A DNA stretch of 64,000 nucleotides, taken from Dirofilaria immitis (taxonomy: Eukaryota > Nematoda > Chromadorea > Rhabditida > Onchocercidae). The translations under genes were made by a program, and so were the position numbers. Within the stretch, counting starts at the first letter, position 1; every line of letters starts with the position of its first letter. Below the pieces are notes generated by a model. The model had not been told where the DNA came from and searched no databases. It saw only the letters and a list, made by a program, of their open reading frames with translations. The stretch spans positions 9,533,501-9,597,500 of the forward strand of contig JAKNDB010000068.1 of assembly GCA_024305405.1 (NCBI GenBank). The letters run 5' to 3'. Below, piece by piece: positions 50,613 through 62,425 of the stretch.

Positions 50613-53600
50613 AAAGAACGATAAAACTGAACACAAAATAAAAGTTATTTGGGGAAAATTGAAAAGAAAATAAACATTTCTTTAACTGCATCAAACAATG
50701 CTAATATCATCTATGCTATTTCGTATTTAGTATTTAGTATCTATTAGATGTAATTTCCAAAATACCATTTAATGACATAACAAAAGTGCGAAAGAAGAAA
50801 AATAATTTTGAACGGACTGACGAAATGATGTTACAACAGTCGTTGAAGCTGCGATGGAATTCAACCAAAAAATTCTCGCAGCATGTACTAAGCAGCTAGC
50901 AGAAGAGAATGGGAAGATGCACACTTTTCACGAATTTCTTCGTGAATCGAATTAGCAGCTGACAAGTTGCAATTGCACTTTTAAAATTAAAAAAAATTAT
51001 GATAGTTCCTTTTCCTACATTCTTTTGAAATTCTAAACGAACTACGTTTCCATCGGCATTGTCAAAACTTCCTCCAAATACACCGCAACTTCAAACTGCT
51101 ACTTCCTTTCCAAAATTAAGAATGTTGATCATCAAATTATTCCATCTAATACATTCGTTGGTTATAATATTAACGAAAAACATAAGATGTTTTTAAATCT
51201 GCAGTGAGAGGCAAAAAAACATTTTTAAGGACATCAAGTTGTCGATTGTCAACTCACCACTGATTTCGCAGATGCCATATTTCATAAAGCCAATCAAAAT
51301 ACAAAAACTATACCTTGAAAAAACTGAGTTACTGTGTTCTCATTTTATCATGAAACGTCTTACGTATATTGTGCTTATATTATCAACATTCTCGCTGATA
51401 ATAACTGGTAAAAAAATTGTGATCAAACTTTAATTGCAGCTTCCAAAAGATAAAAAGCTAAAAAACATTGATACCTGCTTGCTACCAGATACTATAAACT
51501 CCATTTCCTCCAAAGAATAAAATACAAAAAGTCATTTTATAATATTTCTTTGAAATCGTTTTATAATATTCCCTTTATAGCAACAACCATTTAGAGAAAA
51601 ATCAGAGTCGAAATTACAGAGCTCGAATTTTGCCATCCAATAGTTAGGCATATATTTTGAATAGAATTTAGCGATGAAAAAAATTAAGAAATAAGAATTG
51701 AAAACGTTGTTGCTTCACTAAAGTATTCATAGCAGTAAATCAATGATGCATGTGCACTACAGAAACATGACTTTTGAAAAAATAACTGCGCAAAAATTAA
51801 TTCATTACTCTTGAGTAAAAAGCTTTATTTATTCAACTAATTATCTTACCTCTTAACTGTGTGCTTTAAATATACGATATAAGAACAGATTATCATAATG
51901 TTTTCAAATAATCATTAAACTTAAAAATTTATAAAAATTTCCAAAATGCTACTCTGAAAATCGAATTTGCCGGGAACAACTCCAATAGATTTAAAAAAAA
52001 ATTCGGTGATATTAAATGAAAAGACAAATGACTTTTTGTTTCAAGAATTGTCATAAATATTTTTAGTGATTTGAAGAAATAAGACTAATAACGCTCTCAT
52101 TTATCTGTGATATAAACCGCCATCTCCATCAATAAATAAAATAGAAAGTTAGTCAGATCAAATAATCATTCTCAAAGAAAAATGCTTAATCTAATCAAAT
52201 TCTAAAATTGAAATATTAAAAAAGAAAATAAAAGCTGAAGCTGATGTTCTTCGCGGAAATTCTGGCGGATCTTCGATTCTTTCACTAAGTATAAACTGCT
52301 GGCATTTCATTTCACCACCTCACTGTGGCTTGAACACTTTTCCATCAGACGCTTTCCGATCTTTGCAGTTAACACTTCGAACACGGATATTCCGGCTATT
52401 TCTACTTATGGTATTTATTTTGTACTATGATAAAACCATTCTTTCTACTATTACTAACACCACAATTACCCTACTTCATCAATCTATAGTCTGAAATTTA
52501 GAATTACGTAACGGAAGTATAATCAACGAATTTTCGGACAGTCCGAAATGACCAATACATTTATCCATCCCATAAATCGTGCTGCTATTGCTTTGTCATG
52601 CTGCAGAATCGTCGAAAAAGGAAAAAAACGGATTATAGGAGGGACAGAATAACTACCGAAGGTCATAGCAAAACTGATATAAAAAGTTCTGAATGAGGAA
52701 GACAAGTACCTAGAAATGAATACTACAAAGCATATAACGAACAAAAGAAAAATAAACGATCAAACGAGAAAGATAACAATCATTCTTTTGTAGATTATCT
52801 TCAGCTTCCCTTAACAAAATTTTCTTTCACAAATATTTATCCATTCAAAAGTATGTAACAGCAAGTTGAAAATAAGAATTGTTCCCCATTCTAATCCCTA
52901 TTTATTCTCATTTCAGTGAAATATATCATTATTTTCGGAATATTTCAGACTACAATGTGGAATAAATCTTGAGTTTTTTGGCTGGAATAACCAACTAATT
53001 GCCTGCTTATCATTAGTAGTCTCGTTACTTTTATGATTCCACGTTTCAGTTAAGTTTCAATAAATAGTCATGCATCGCTTCTAGTAATAATCCCATTTTT
53101 CATAATCGCTTCCAAGCATCTTATTCTCATCCTTCTGATGAAAGAGCAATATATGTGTGAACGTGGTCTATCAAAGTGAAGAGCCCGATATATCAATATC
53201 CAATTAGCAATCTGAAAAAGAAAAATTACGATGGGTAATCTTTTCATTCAGTATCGACTTAAGATCTTAAATGTTGATCATAAACAACAATAAATACCCA
53301 GTTTATAAGAGATAAAACAACAACTTACAAACTTCCGTCTTAAAAGCGGCAGAGTAATTTGAAATTCTGTATATGTTTTAATATTATCTGTTAGTAAAAT
53401 ATACATACATCGCACTTTATTCTACAACTTATTGCAGCATAACTTGAATAGACATGAATTCAACAGAAATTAATTAAACAATATTAATTTCGATAGCAAA
53501 AGTATAAAATGAGTGTTATTAACAGAATAAAATTGTTGTAGAGCAATACTTTTTTTTAATCGATTCAGCCATGCATTGTAATAAAATTTACCAATATATT

Positions 53601-55254
53601 TTGAATTCTTATATAAAATCATAACATCGATAGAAATCACGAAATACTGTTGATGACTATTTGAAAAGTAAAATAAATAATTTTTCTTCACGAAATTCGT
53701 CTTAGATTAAGTTTATACCTGATAATATTCAGATATTTCTATACAAAGACAAATGCAGAGTTTCAAATCGATGATCATTTTATCGGTGCCACTTAGATAC
53801 TAGATGAACGCTGCTATTACGAATCATCAAGCTGATCAGATGATAGACTGGAAAAATATTACTATTCGGAGAGAATGATCAGCTGATTTTATACAATGGC
53901 ATCGAACAGAACAAATATTTAATTTGCAAAACTTTTGAATTGTTTAACAAAGTTGTAACTTGCAGAAAGTAAATATAAATAAAAATAACGAGGAGATATT
54001 TGATTAATAAAGAAATGAAAAGCTTCCAACAAAATGTTCTTTTAAAACATAAGTGAGAATTGAAAAGAAGAATTGGGAAACTTTAATTCTTTTTAGAAAA
54101 AAATTGAAAAGAAGGAAATGATGTCCGTCAGTTTTCAGCGTCATGGAAGATCGGAAAAATATATTAAGACACTTCCAGAATCTTAATGTGTTCTGGGACA
54201 CTCAGTGTACCGCTAAATAGCTTGTATTCAAAACGACTAAAACCTGTAATAATAGATATTAATAAGTCTCTATACAACAGCTTTGAATTTTCATCGTTCC
54301 TTTTGATATCGTCATTTCCATCACCACATACATGTTTTTTCCCCGACTTTTTCCTGCGACTCAAGAAATCAGAAAAGGTAGAAAGATTGCTAAAAATCTT
54401 CCGCCTAATAAATCAATATTCTAACAATGTGATCAAGGATTAACCGGACCTATATATGAAATCTATTTATTCGGGAAAAATAAATGTAGAAAAAGATCCA
54501 AAAACAGCCAGCTTAACTTGTAAGTCAACATTTCCCATAAAAATAAGAATTATGAAAAAATCGCTAAATTAAACCAGAAGTGATAAAAAGAATATAAAGA
54601 AGAATAGACATACACAGAGAATAGTGATTTACAATTTTGTGCAGATTATTGAATGTAAGGTCTCTTGTGTTTTCTCCCAATTCTGTCCTTATATTTTCGA
54701 CAAAAAAGTATAGAGTAGTGTCAACACCACACAGTACTGTCTTTTGTCCGAAATTCAAGGTAGCTAAGTCACTATTCCAGCACCGTTTGACTTTCTTTGA
54801 CCCCACCATGAGAATTTACCATCCATCCATTAAGAACTTATCCTTGGGAAAAAAATGGAGTTCACTGTTAAAACCACGACGGCAACTCGAATAGTAACCA
54901 GTTTTTATTTTCCAGATTCGTCTTTTATATCCTATTTACCAATGACCGATCCACGCGAAGATCGTTTTTGCCAGTAGTACAGTCAGTTCTTATGATTATT
55001 AGTAGTCCATTAGAATATTCCACTTTATTTGCTCTCAGTAAAGAGGGTCTAAATACGCGATGTAATTGTTTTTTTTTTAATTTTCTTTTTTCCTGCTTAA
55101 TTTGTTAAATTCTTTATAGTATTTTTTTAGTTATTGCGAATTCATCTTAAATTCGATAAATTCTAACATTTCGATTTTATCAAAAACTTTTCATATTCTG
55201 GTATTATTCATAATAGGTGTATTATAATGCGTTTAGACTGCTTTATTCTCATGC
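50613..55254. other. Large intergenic region, no confident gene
   Basis: 4.6 kb of AT-rich sequence between divergent genes. Several open frames of 60-85 codons occur on both strands, with no recognisable domain or consistent splicing. The best of them, on the - strand at 54164-54809, is listed separately. Confidence 0.4.
54164..54809 (-). other. Weak - strand coding candidate
   Basis: Two - strand frames, 54809-54620 (LNFGQKTVLCGVDTTLYFFV) and 54364-54164 (KKSGKKHVCGDGNDDIKRND, ending IKILEVS), have a more protein-like composition than their surroundings, and a TTTACAG lies inside the second. I could not join them convincingly, and the + strand is also open. They could be exons of an unrecognised gene or chance. 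Confidence 0.2.
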
Positions 55255-55282
55255 AATGTTTCCATACTAGTATGGAAACATT
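55255..55282. repeat. Perfect 28-bp palindrome
   Basis: AATGTTTCCATACT is followed directly by its exact reverse complement. It lies about 180 bp upstream of the TXNDC9 start codon. Confidence 0.95.
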
Positions 55283-55461
55283 TAGTAAAAAGTTATTTTC
55301 CTACAACAATTTTCTACATTTAGTTTATTTTCGCTTCTTGTATATAATTCGACCTTTCTGTGCCATTGCATTCTGAATTAAACGAATGAAAGTATCATAT
55401 TATTGTTGAGAGATCCGAATTATTCTTCATTTCTAAGAGAGGCTTTTATGCCTATAACCCA

Positions 55462-56745
55462 ATGGAAAAGGTACTCGGTGAACAGTTGCTTAAAGCAGTA
55501 ACAATAGCGGAGAAGGAAGTTGATCGTCAGATAGAAAAATATGACAATTTGGATGAAAACGATTTGGAAGCTATACGACAGAAACGCCTTGAAGAACTAA
55601 AAAGAAGCAACTGCAAAGGCAGGCAAGTTTTTGAATGGTAATGAATGTATCATTTTTCATTGTATCGACATTTCTTTCAAGCAAGTCGCATTTAAAAAGA
55701 GAACATTGTTTATCATTTGCTGGTGCTTTATTTGCAAGTTTGCAATTCCTACTTCTCATAAAAACTGCTTTTTTAATTTGCTGCTTTCAGGAGATCTTTC
55801 TATCTTTTAGCACTCTGCTTTTTTATTTTAACTTCTATGAATTGTTTTTCTTGTGCACCACAGTTCCTGTTTCCAGAGATGGCTTCAGAACGGTCATGGC
55901 ATATATGAAGAAATTTCGGATGAGCGAAATTTTTCGACGCCACGAAAAAGTCTGCTAAAGTTGTGTGTCATTTTTATTTACCCACTACTGAGCGCTGCAA
56001 AATTGTTGACAAACATCTGGAAAAAATTGCTCGGAAATATCTGGAAATTCGATTTATTTATGCTAATGCTGAAAAGGTTGGAAAGTTCAGTTCCTTTATC
56101 AAGAGTTATGCAGTAATACATAGAAAGAATTAAACTTGTTTTAGTTTTCCTCCCCAATTATCGAGTTTAAGCATTACTTTTCTCATCTTTAGCATATGCT
56201 TTAACGAGATCCAATTATTTAATCATTAGACATTTATCGTAATTTTTAAGAATCTGTTTGGAGATTTTAGAGCATTCTACAAAAATTATGCATATTTTGA
56301 GTGTAAGGTAGTTGAAATGAGATTATAATTAAATTTGAAAAGATTTCAGTTCCCATTTCTTACTACACGACTCAAAATTCGTGTTATTCCAACAATCGTT
56401 ATAATAATTGATGCAAAAACTGTTGATTACATACGAGGATTTGATGATTTAGGTGGGATAGATGAATTCAGAACCGAAACGCTTGAATGGAGACTTTCAT
56501 GGTATTTTTTTATCAACTTTTTGCTCTGAATAATTTAATATGTCATTCTATATCTGAATTTTGTAATTGTTTCTCTATTTTATTTCTTACATTACTTCTT
56601 CAGTTATATGCATTTTCAGGACTAAAGTGCTGGAGTATGATGGGCCTTCCTTCTTACGAAGTTCTCGTATGACTGTTTCAAAGTTAACCAAAGAAGCCAA
56701 GAAAAAATAAGAGGAAATGAGGACGATAATGATGACGATTGGTAG
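55462..56745 (+). CDS. txdc-9: Thioredoxin domain-containing protein 9 (TXNDC9/PhLP3)
   Basis: TXNDC9 is a phosducin-like protein that modulates the CCT/TRiC chaperonin in folding of actin and tubulin. There are four exons: 55462-55622, 55877 to about 56078, about 56349-56501, and about 56620-56745. The start [20 protein letters not shown] matches the family N terminus. [13 protein letters not shown] matches human HGEYREIPSERDF. The thioredoxin fold keeps only one cysteine of the usual CxxC pair (TTERCKIV), as in TXNDC9. [20 protein letters not shown] and TETLEWRLS complete the fold. The acidic end NEDDNDDDW is reached after adding an A near 56707. Other one-base breaks are near 55602 and 55936. 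The first intron appears to be GC-AG. Confidence 0.88.
55623..55876 (+). other. Probable GC-AG intron in TXNDC9
   Basis: The site reads CAG|GCAAGT, a perfect donor apart from the C. Joining it to the TTCCAG acceptor at 55876 gives [16 protein letters not shown], the spacing of human QQKQEWLSKGHGEYRE. A GT-based donor in the vicinity does not. Confidence 0.65.
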
Positions 56746-57507
56746 TGGAGTTTTTTCATTTTTTAAAACGAAATTTTCGTTTCGAAATCAAAAATTATGT
56801 AGGATTTGATATGGTCCCCAGGATCAGGCTGCGTTTTTGTTACTAGCTCAGTATTTGTTCGGTATTAACTTAAAAATTCTGTTTTTAGAATAAATATACC
56901 GTTGGAAGAAAAATGTAAAAATTACACTCTATTTTTTCAAATAACATGATATAATGTCCTATAAAAACAGAGACGAATTAAAAATACAATTGAAAAAACA
57001 TTTGAAAAGTAGTGTCTAAAGCATAATCGTAATCGAGCTTACTAAAAGCCGGTAATTTTTTAAAGAAAAGAAATTTTTTTCCTAATTAGAGCAAAAATAT
57101 TTCCTTAACAAGCAATTTAGATTATTCGGAGAAATTATTTTCATTCTGTTGTTCTCTATTATTCATGTCATCACCTGCAATTTCGAACTATTAAAATGTA
57201 GAGGTTTTGAGAAATATAGAGATAATTTTTTCTAATGGCTCTCACATGAAATCTCATTGTTTTTCTATTTTCATCCACTATTTTTGTTGCTGAGATGGTA
57301 GATCTACTTTAGGAATAATTATGATCTCACTTTGTAATAGAATCAAGATAATAGTCAAATATATAGTGATTCTAATGCAATTTGTTGTAGATCTTTTGTT
57401 TTCGCCTAGTTTATATAAAACTTACCATTTAATTTCTGTAACCCTTTCCCAAGTGATATATTAAAGTCGTTTTCTCGTTGTCGCACATAAACTTCCTAGA
57501 AGTCAAA
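56746..57507. other. Intergenic, no gene seen
   Basis: AT-rich sequence between TXNDC9 and a possible small gene. Confidence 0.4.
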
Positions 57508-57755
57508 ATGTTTTTAAATATCATTTCCAAATATTTCCGGTTCAAACTTTCATCTTGCTTTCTAAGTTTTTTCTTTTAGAAAATAACAGACATTTTTTAT
57601 ATTATCGAGTTCCTGTTCTAATTTCTCCGACCAGACCGTTAGGCACGCTAGTGCGTTCAAGAAAATTAGCAACTGAAGATACGCATACAGTGACGGTGTC
57701 GTATATGGATGATATCCATTGCCGGCATCCACGCCCTGAATTTTTGTTTTCTTGA
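57508..57755 (+). CDS. Possible small protein with a mitochondrial-type N terminus
   Basis: ATG at 57508 begins MFLNIISKYFRFKLSS, basic and hydrophobic without acidic residues, as in mitochondrial presequences. After one extra T in the run at 57574-57577 the frame continues without a stop to 57755, through RVPVLISPTRPLGTLVRSRK and SYMDDIHCRHPRPEFLFS, for about 82 residues. The correction is of the same kind as in the neighbouring real genes. Alternatively the TTTTCTTTTAG at 57566-57577 is a splice acceptor and the coding starts earlier. I recognise no family. It converges on the FOG-3-like gene, about 210 bp away. Confidence 0.4.
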
Positions 57756-57967
57756 ATAAAATAATATATAAATGAGAAAAAATTAGAATTACAAATGTTA
57801 AGTATTATATAATTCTAGAAGTATCGCTAAGAGTTGTAACTGCCTTTTGGAACGATTGCATTTATTAAGGAAAGATGAGAGTAGTCGAAATATATGTCAT
57901 ATATTTATTATTTGAGTACCACGTTTTTCTTAATTGCATATTGGATTCCTGCGTATATTTTTTTCTT

Positions 57968-59233
57968 TTATACAGCAAATTGTAAAGACAGAACCTGATG
58001 ACTTTTAAGCTTTGTGGATCCAAAGCGTGTTGCAGCAAAAGCTTGGGCTGTATAGACTGTATCATCCCGTTGAAGTTCGAAATATGGCCGTCCACACTAA
58101 ATTTCCAAAACTCTTATCAGTAAAAGTGGGGAACACAAAAGAATTTCTAGAACTTTCTTGACCAGAGTATGAATTTAATCCTTACAATCTCACAGCTCAC
58201 CGCTTTATTTTCCTCACCCAAATAGCGATACTCATATTTGATGCGCAATAAAGGATGGCGTTTTATCTCGTGTCCATGGCGACTTTTCGAATTTGGTGAT
58301 AAAATATTATTCATACAGCGATTGCGAAAGCGACATCCTCCTTTTGAAATATCGATTTTCATTGAACGGAAATAAATGTAAACTTCTAAAGCCTAGTTTT
58401 GCATGCAAATTTTATGCAGGGTCTATCGGTGTAGATCTATAAATTTCTTTTGCCTTACTTATCTTGAATTTTAAGAGACAGAGCCTTTGGCTCCGGGTAG
58501 ATTGCTTTGGTTTGACCAGTATCTGCATTAACTGCACTAACGGAACCTTGCCGTATCTCAACAATCAAATTATTCGGAAGAAGAGATTGCATTTCGGTTA
58601 AATCCATGTAAGCTTCTTCAGCCGCCTGCAAGTTATTTCAAAGCTTTTCCGAGTCTTTGAATAGGACAGGTGTATCATGTTTTTCAGTTTCTTGTATCAT
58701 TTAAATTTTATAGATCTGGTCTAGGAATTGAAGCCGAACTAAAAAGTTTTTCTTAATCAACTTACATCTTGAATAAGAGGGTCACTTTTTCCGGCAACAT
58801 TAACGATTAAATGGCAAACTTTTGGTAGACGAGACTGATCCATCAAACGTTCTAGCAATCGATTAGCCAAAATCTCAGCAAATGTGTCAATCCGGCTAAG
58901 AAATTATTAATTAGAGTATATCATTTCACTATAAACTTTGAATTTAGTCGCGCCAATTTAATTCTTTTTATCTTTTTTGTTTTGGTCTCTTCCATTTCAA
59001 TATTTGTAAAAATTTCTCATGACAGCTTTACAAATTATTTGCCAGTAAGATTAGGAATTTTTCATCTTTCTTTTAACCACAAAGGTTAAAGTTGATATAG
59101 CATTATTGTTTTGCAATCGAATGGAAATAATTGAAATTTAATTGGAGAATTTTCGAGCATTATACCGACGAGGAATCGTTCCATACAAGAATGAAGCTAG
59201 AAAACCCACAGTCTGTTCAATTTCGACTAGCAT
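57968..59233 (-). CDS. fog-3: BTG/Tob family protein, FOG-3-like
   Basis: BTG/Tob proteins bind CCR4-NOT deadenylase and repress mRNAs. FOG-3, the C. elegans member, directs germ cells to the sperm fate. Five exons: 59233-59166, 58895-58766, 58625-58459, 58385-58186 and 58096-57968. A TTTCAG trans-splice type acceptor ends two bases before the ATG. The N-terminal BTG domain reads MLVEIEQTVGFLASFLYGTI, PRRRIDTFAEILANRLLERL, then GKSDPLIQDAAEE and LLPNNLIVEI. The last exon has VYTAQAFAATRFGSTKLKS, the motif found near the end of vertebrate Tob (FAATKFGSTKMK). Exons 1-3 and 5 join cleanly; exon 4 (200 bases) is one base off, so it contains an error or a real break. The family is clear; orthology to fog-3 is inferred because C. 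elegans has, to my knowledge, only this member. Confidence 0.8.
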
Positions 59234-61250
59234 CTCTGAAATAATAATAATCATCCTTTGAAAAAGTATAAGAACGAAGCTGTACAGAAATAAGAATGCA
59301 AAATAGTTGGAGATATCAGTCAAAAATTATCACCTTATGAACCAATACATCTATTATGAAGAGAAATTATATGACACTGACCGCTCACTGTAAAAGTTCT
59401 ATAAAAACTGCTCAAAGCAGTATTACTTATTTAAATCCTGTAAAATATGCAAATTTCGTTATTAAATAAATTTTTCTCCCATACTTAAAATTTTCCTTAT
59501 ATGAAAAGTTTGTACGGTTATGATTATGCATAGTTTCTCCAAATAATGTATTTCCCTTCAAAATGTCACAAAATTTTTGTCATCGTTTTTGGATGAAACT
59601 GTGTTATCCATCAATGCTTTTTTTAGATGAAACTGCGCGCGTTATCCATCAATGTTGCGGTATCTAATAATCAGATTCCTTTTCGTAATTATTCGCAGGA
59701 CTTGAAAGTTTTACCGGAGTAATATTTTAAAAATCGAAAATAATAATAGAGTCCAATAGATGTTCGATACCAGCAGCGAAATTAAGATAGGAGTCCCATA
59801 AATTCATTAGAAACCTCGAACTTTGAAATTTATTTTTGATGAACATCACAGATTATTTGGAAGTTATCATTCATGAATCTATTTCAGTAGAGGCGATTCA
59901 TAAGATCTTCTGACGCATCTACTAAATGCCATCAAACTAAAAAGATCCTGCATGTTACTTGTTTCTCTCTCAATTTTTGTCAGTTAGTATTTATTACAAG
60001 CAATGTTTTAACATTTAAAATGGTTCAGACTTTCTAAAAAATTGACATCTTTCAGATTTAAGCTTCAGTTTGACAAAATTCATTCGGACATACTTAAATT
60101 ATCACAATCTAGCGGTTAATTTTCTGAACATCCAGTGTCTTTTTTCCGAGAAATGATATATACTTTTTTTGGATTGAAGTTTTCAGCATAAAAATTATTA
60201 TAATAATCCAAATAAGCTAAATTAGAAATTAGAATTCAATAAAATCTCGTGAAGTCTTTCGCGGATTTATTAGCATAACAAATATGTTAAATGAAATTTT
60301 TACTCGAATATTTCTATAAAACAGCGCACTAACACTTTCGTCAAAAAAGATGACATTATGAAGGTATATCTTCGCTGTTTTTAAAAAGATAGTAATAACT
60401 TTCAGAACACAAATCAATAAATCTTATTTGAAGCTTTCTTCAACATAGTATGGTATATGCGTGTATGAGTGTAGACGACAGCTAACCAATGCAAAACTAG
60501 TATAAAACTTATTAATCTTTAAACAAAAAGCATATAACTTATTGACTTTTAAACACAAGACTAAAAACACTATACATCAAGAACACGAACATAAAAAGTA
60601 CGTTTTATTTATTGTTTCGATAGTACTAGGACTTTTTCTATCGGTTGTCTTCAACATTTCCATTCTTCATTATCTCCATTATCCTTTCCTATCTCCCGAC
60701 ATTAGTCTATAAACCGCTCTCCTCTAAATATTCAAAGTTTTTCACTCTACACGGCAATCAAATTACATAAAGCCATTATAGTTTGTGCTTACTGATGTAA
60801 AATTTAGCAAACAAATATCCAGCCTTTTACAAATAAATGCAACTTATACTTAAAATTTCCTATTCTTTATATATTGCAAAGATAACTAAAATTTCCAATT
60901 TTTAAAAACCCTAAAGCTGGTCGAATTATGAAAATTCCAATCTTTTGGCACGTAATATTTAAAAATTACCAAAATTATGCCAGTAACGATAAAAACGAAA
61001 AAAGAAGACAGAACTATCTGAATGCCCATAAAATTAGGAAATTATACTCACACGAAAATTTTTTCTGAATATTCATATCTAAATCTTGTTACACCAAGTA
61101 AATCTATTTAAATTAGCCTCCCCACTCTTCAAATTAGTTAAAAAGTAAAATAAGTCTGAGAATTTCTGTTAAGGAAAATCTGAAAAAGATGTCTTCCATG
61201 CAATGGAAGAAAGGAATGACGGTGAATTAAATTTACTGATATCAGAATTT

Positions 61251-61269
61251 ATATATATATATATATATG
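61251..61269. repeat. (TA)n microsatellite
   Basis: About nine TA units in intergenic DNA. Confidence 0.85.
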
Positions 61270-62308
61270 AAGCTGGTAAATGTAAACCTCGATTTAGAGG
61301 TCATTCTTATCAATCTAAATAATAACTAATGGTTTACACTGATTATTTTTCACGGACAAGCACATGCAATAAGTACAGCCGAACTAGATGCATTATCATG
61401 CTCTGATGGCAGTAGAAAATTAAATTTAAGCAAATGTGATATCCAGCAATTGCTATAAAGTGATGGAAATGACACCGCAAAAAATCAATACATAGATGTA
61501 TTCGATTGAAATGGAAATTTTGATAAAACTATAAGTAATATAGATACAATGATCATCATAATATTCACTGATTCGAGTAGCGAATAAACAACCTAAATCT
61601 CAAAAATTTCCAAATTACCTTGCGAAGTTACCCGTAGGCAATAAAAAGAAAAAAGACTGCTGAGTAATGATAGCAGAAAATGAATTCTTTACAAAAATAA
61701 AAAAATTAATAATGCTAAAGAGAACCGTAAAAAGAATGTCCAAGATCTTAGTAATTTTACTGGAGAATTGTTTCTCGAATTTTCTCACAAAAAGCTGATA
61801 AAAGAATGAAAAAGAAGGAGGCAGCGAATTTTGATCAAATCAGATCAAGTAGAACAAATTAGACTGTACTACTATTTTACCACAGTGTAGGTACGAACAA
61901 AATTTAACCAACAGACCAAAGCAAGGCTATCAAATTCATCCCAATTTGAAAACTTCTCGAGATCACTTTCTAAATAGAATTTGGCGTAAACCTTAATCTG
62001 TGACTCTATTGACCGTTGCATTTCTTATAGAGAACCTGTTGCTAGCTAGGTCACTGAACACATTAAAACTTCTGCAAAATGTAAAATGATTCATTAGTGA
62101 TTCAATAACCCAGGAGATCAATTGATTTTCGCAGATTTATAGTATATAGCCAGTGCAATATTATCAATGCAATGTAGTCTCTATGTTTTGTTTTAATCAT
62201 TTCCTTTGAAAATTTCAGTCAAAAAAAGGAATAAATTATATTAAATAAAAAGAAAATTTAAGCTAAACTTGTGCAAACTATCAGTTTATTAAATTTTTTT
62301 TTCCTTAG

Positions 62309-62325
62309 TATATATATATATATAT
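62309..62325. repeat. (TA)n microsatellite
   Basis: About eight TA units, about 100 bp beyond the mevalonate kinase stop codon. Confidence 0.85.
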
Positions 62326-62425
62326 GAACTGAAACAAGCAAATATATATCGCTATTTAAAAGGATAAATCATATTCTGCAATGTCTCTATAAATAAGTAT
62401 CTTATCGTCTCTGACGATTTATAAA

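Larger units (their letters stand above)
59234..62425. other. Intergenic, no gene seen
   Basis: 3.2 kb of AT-rich sequence upstream of the FOG-3-like gene and downstream of mevalonate kinase. It holds (TA)n tracts at 61251-61269 and 62309-62325. No conserved frame was recognised. Confidence 0.5.

Noticed and set aside
52523..52744. 73-codon - strand hydrophobic frame
   Set aside because: There is no splice context, neighbour or recognisable motif; a frame of this length is expected by chance in AT-rich DNA.
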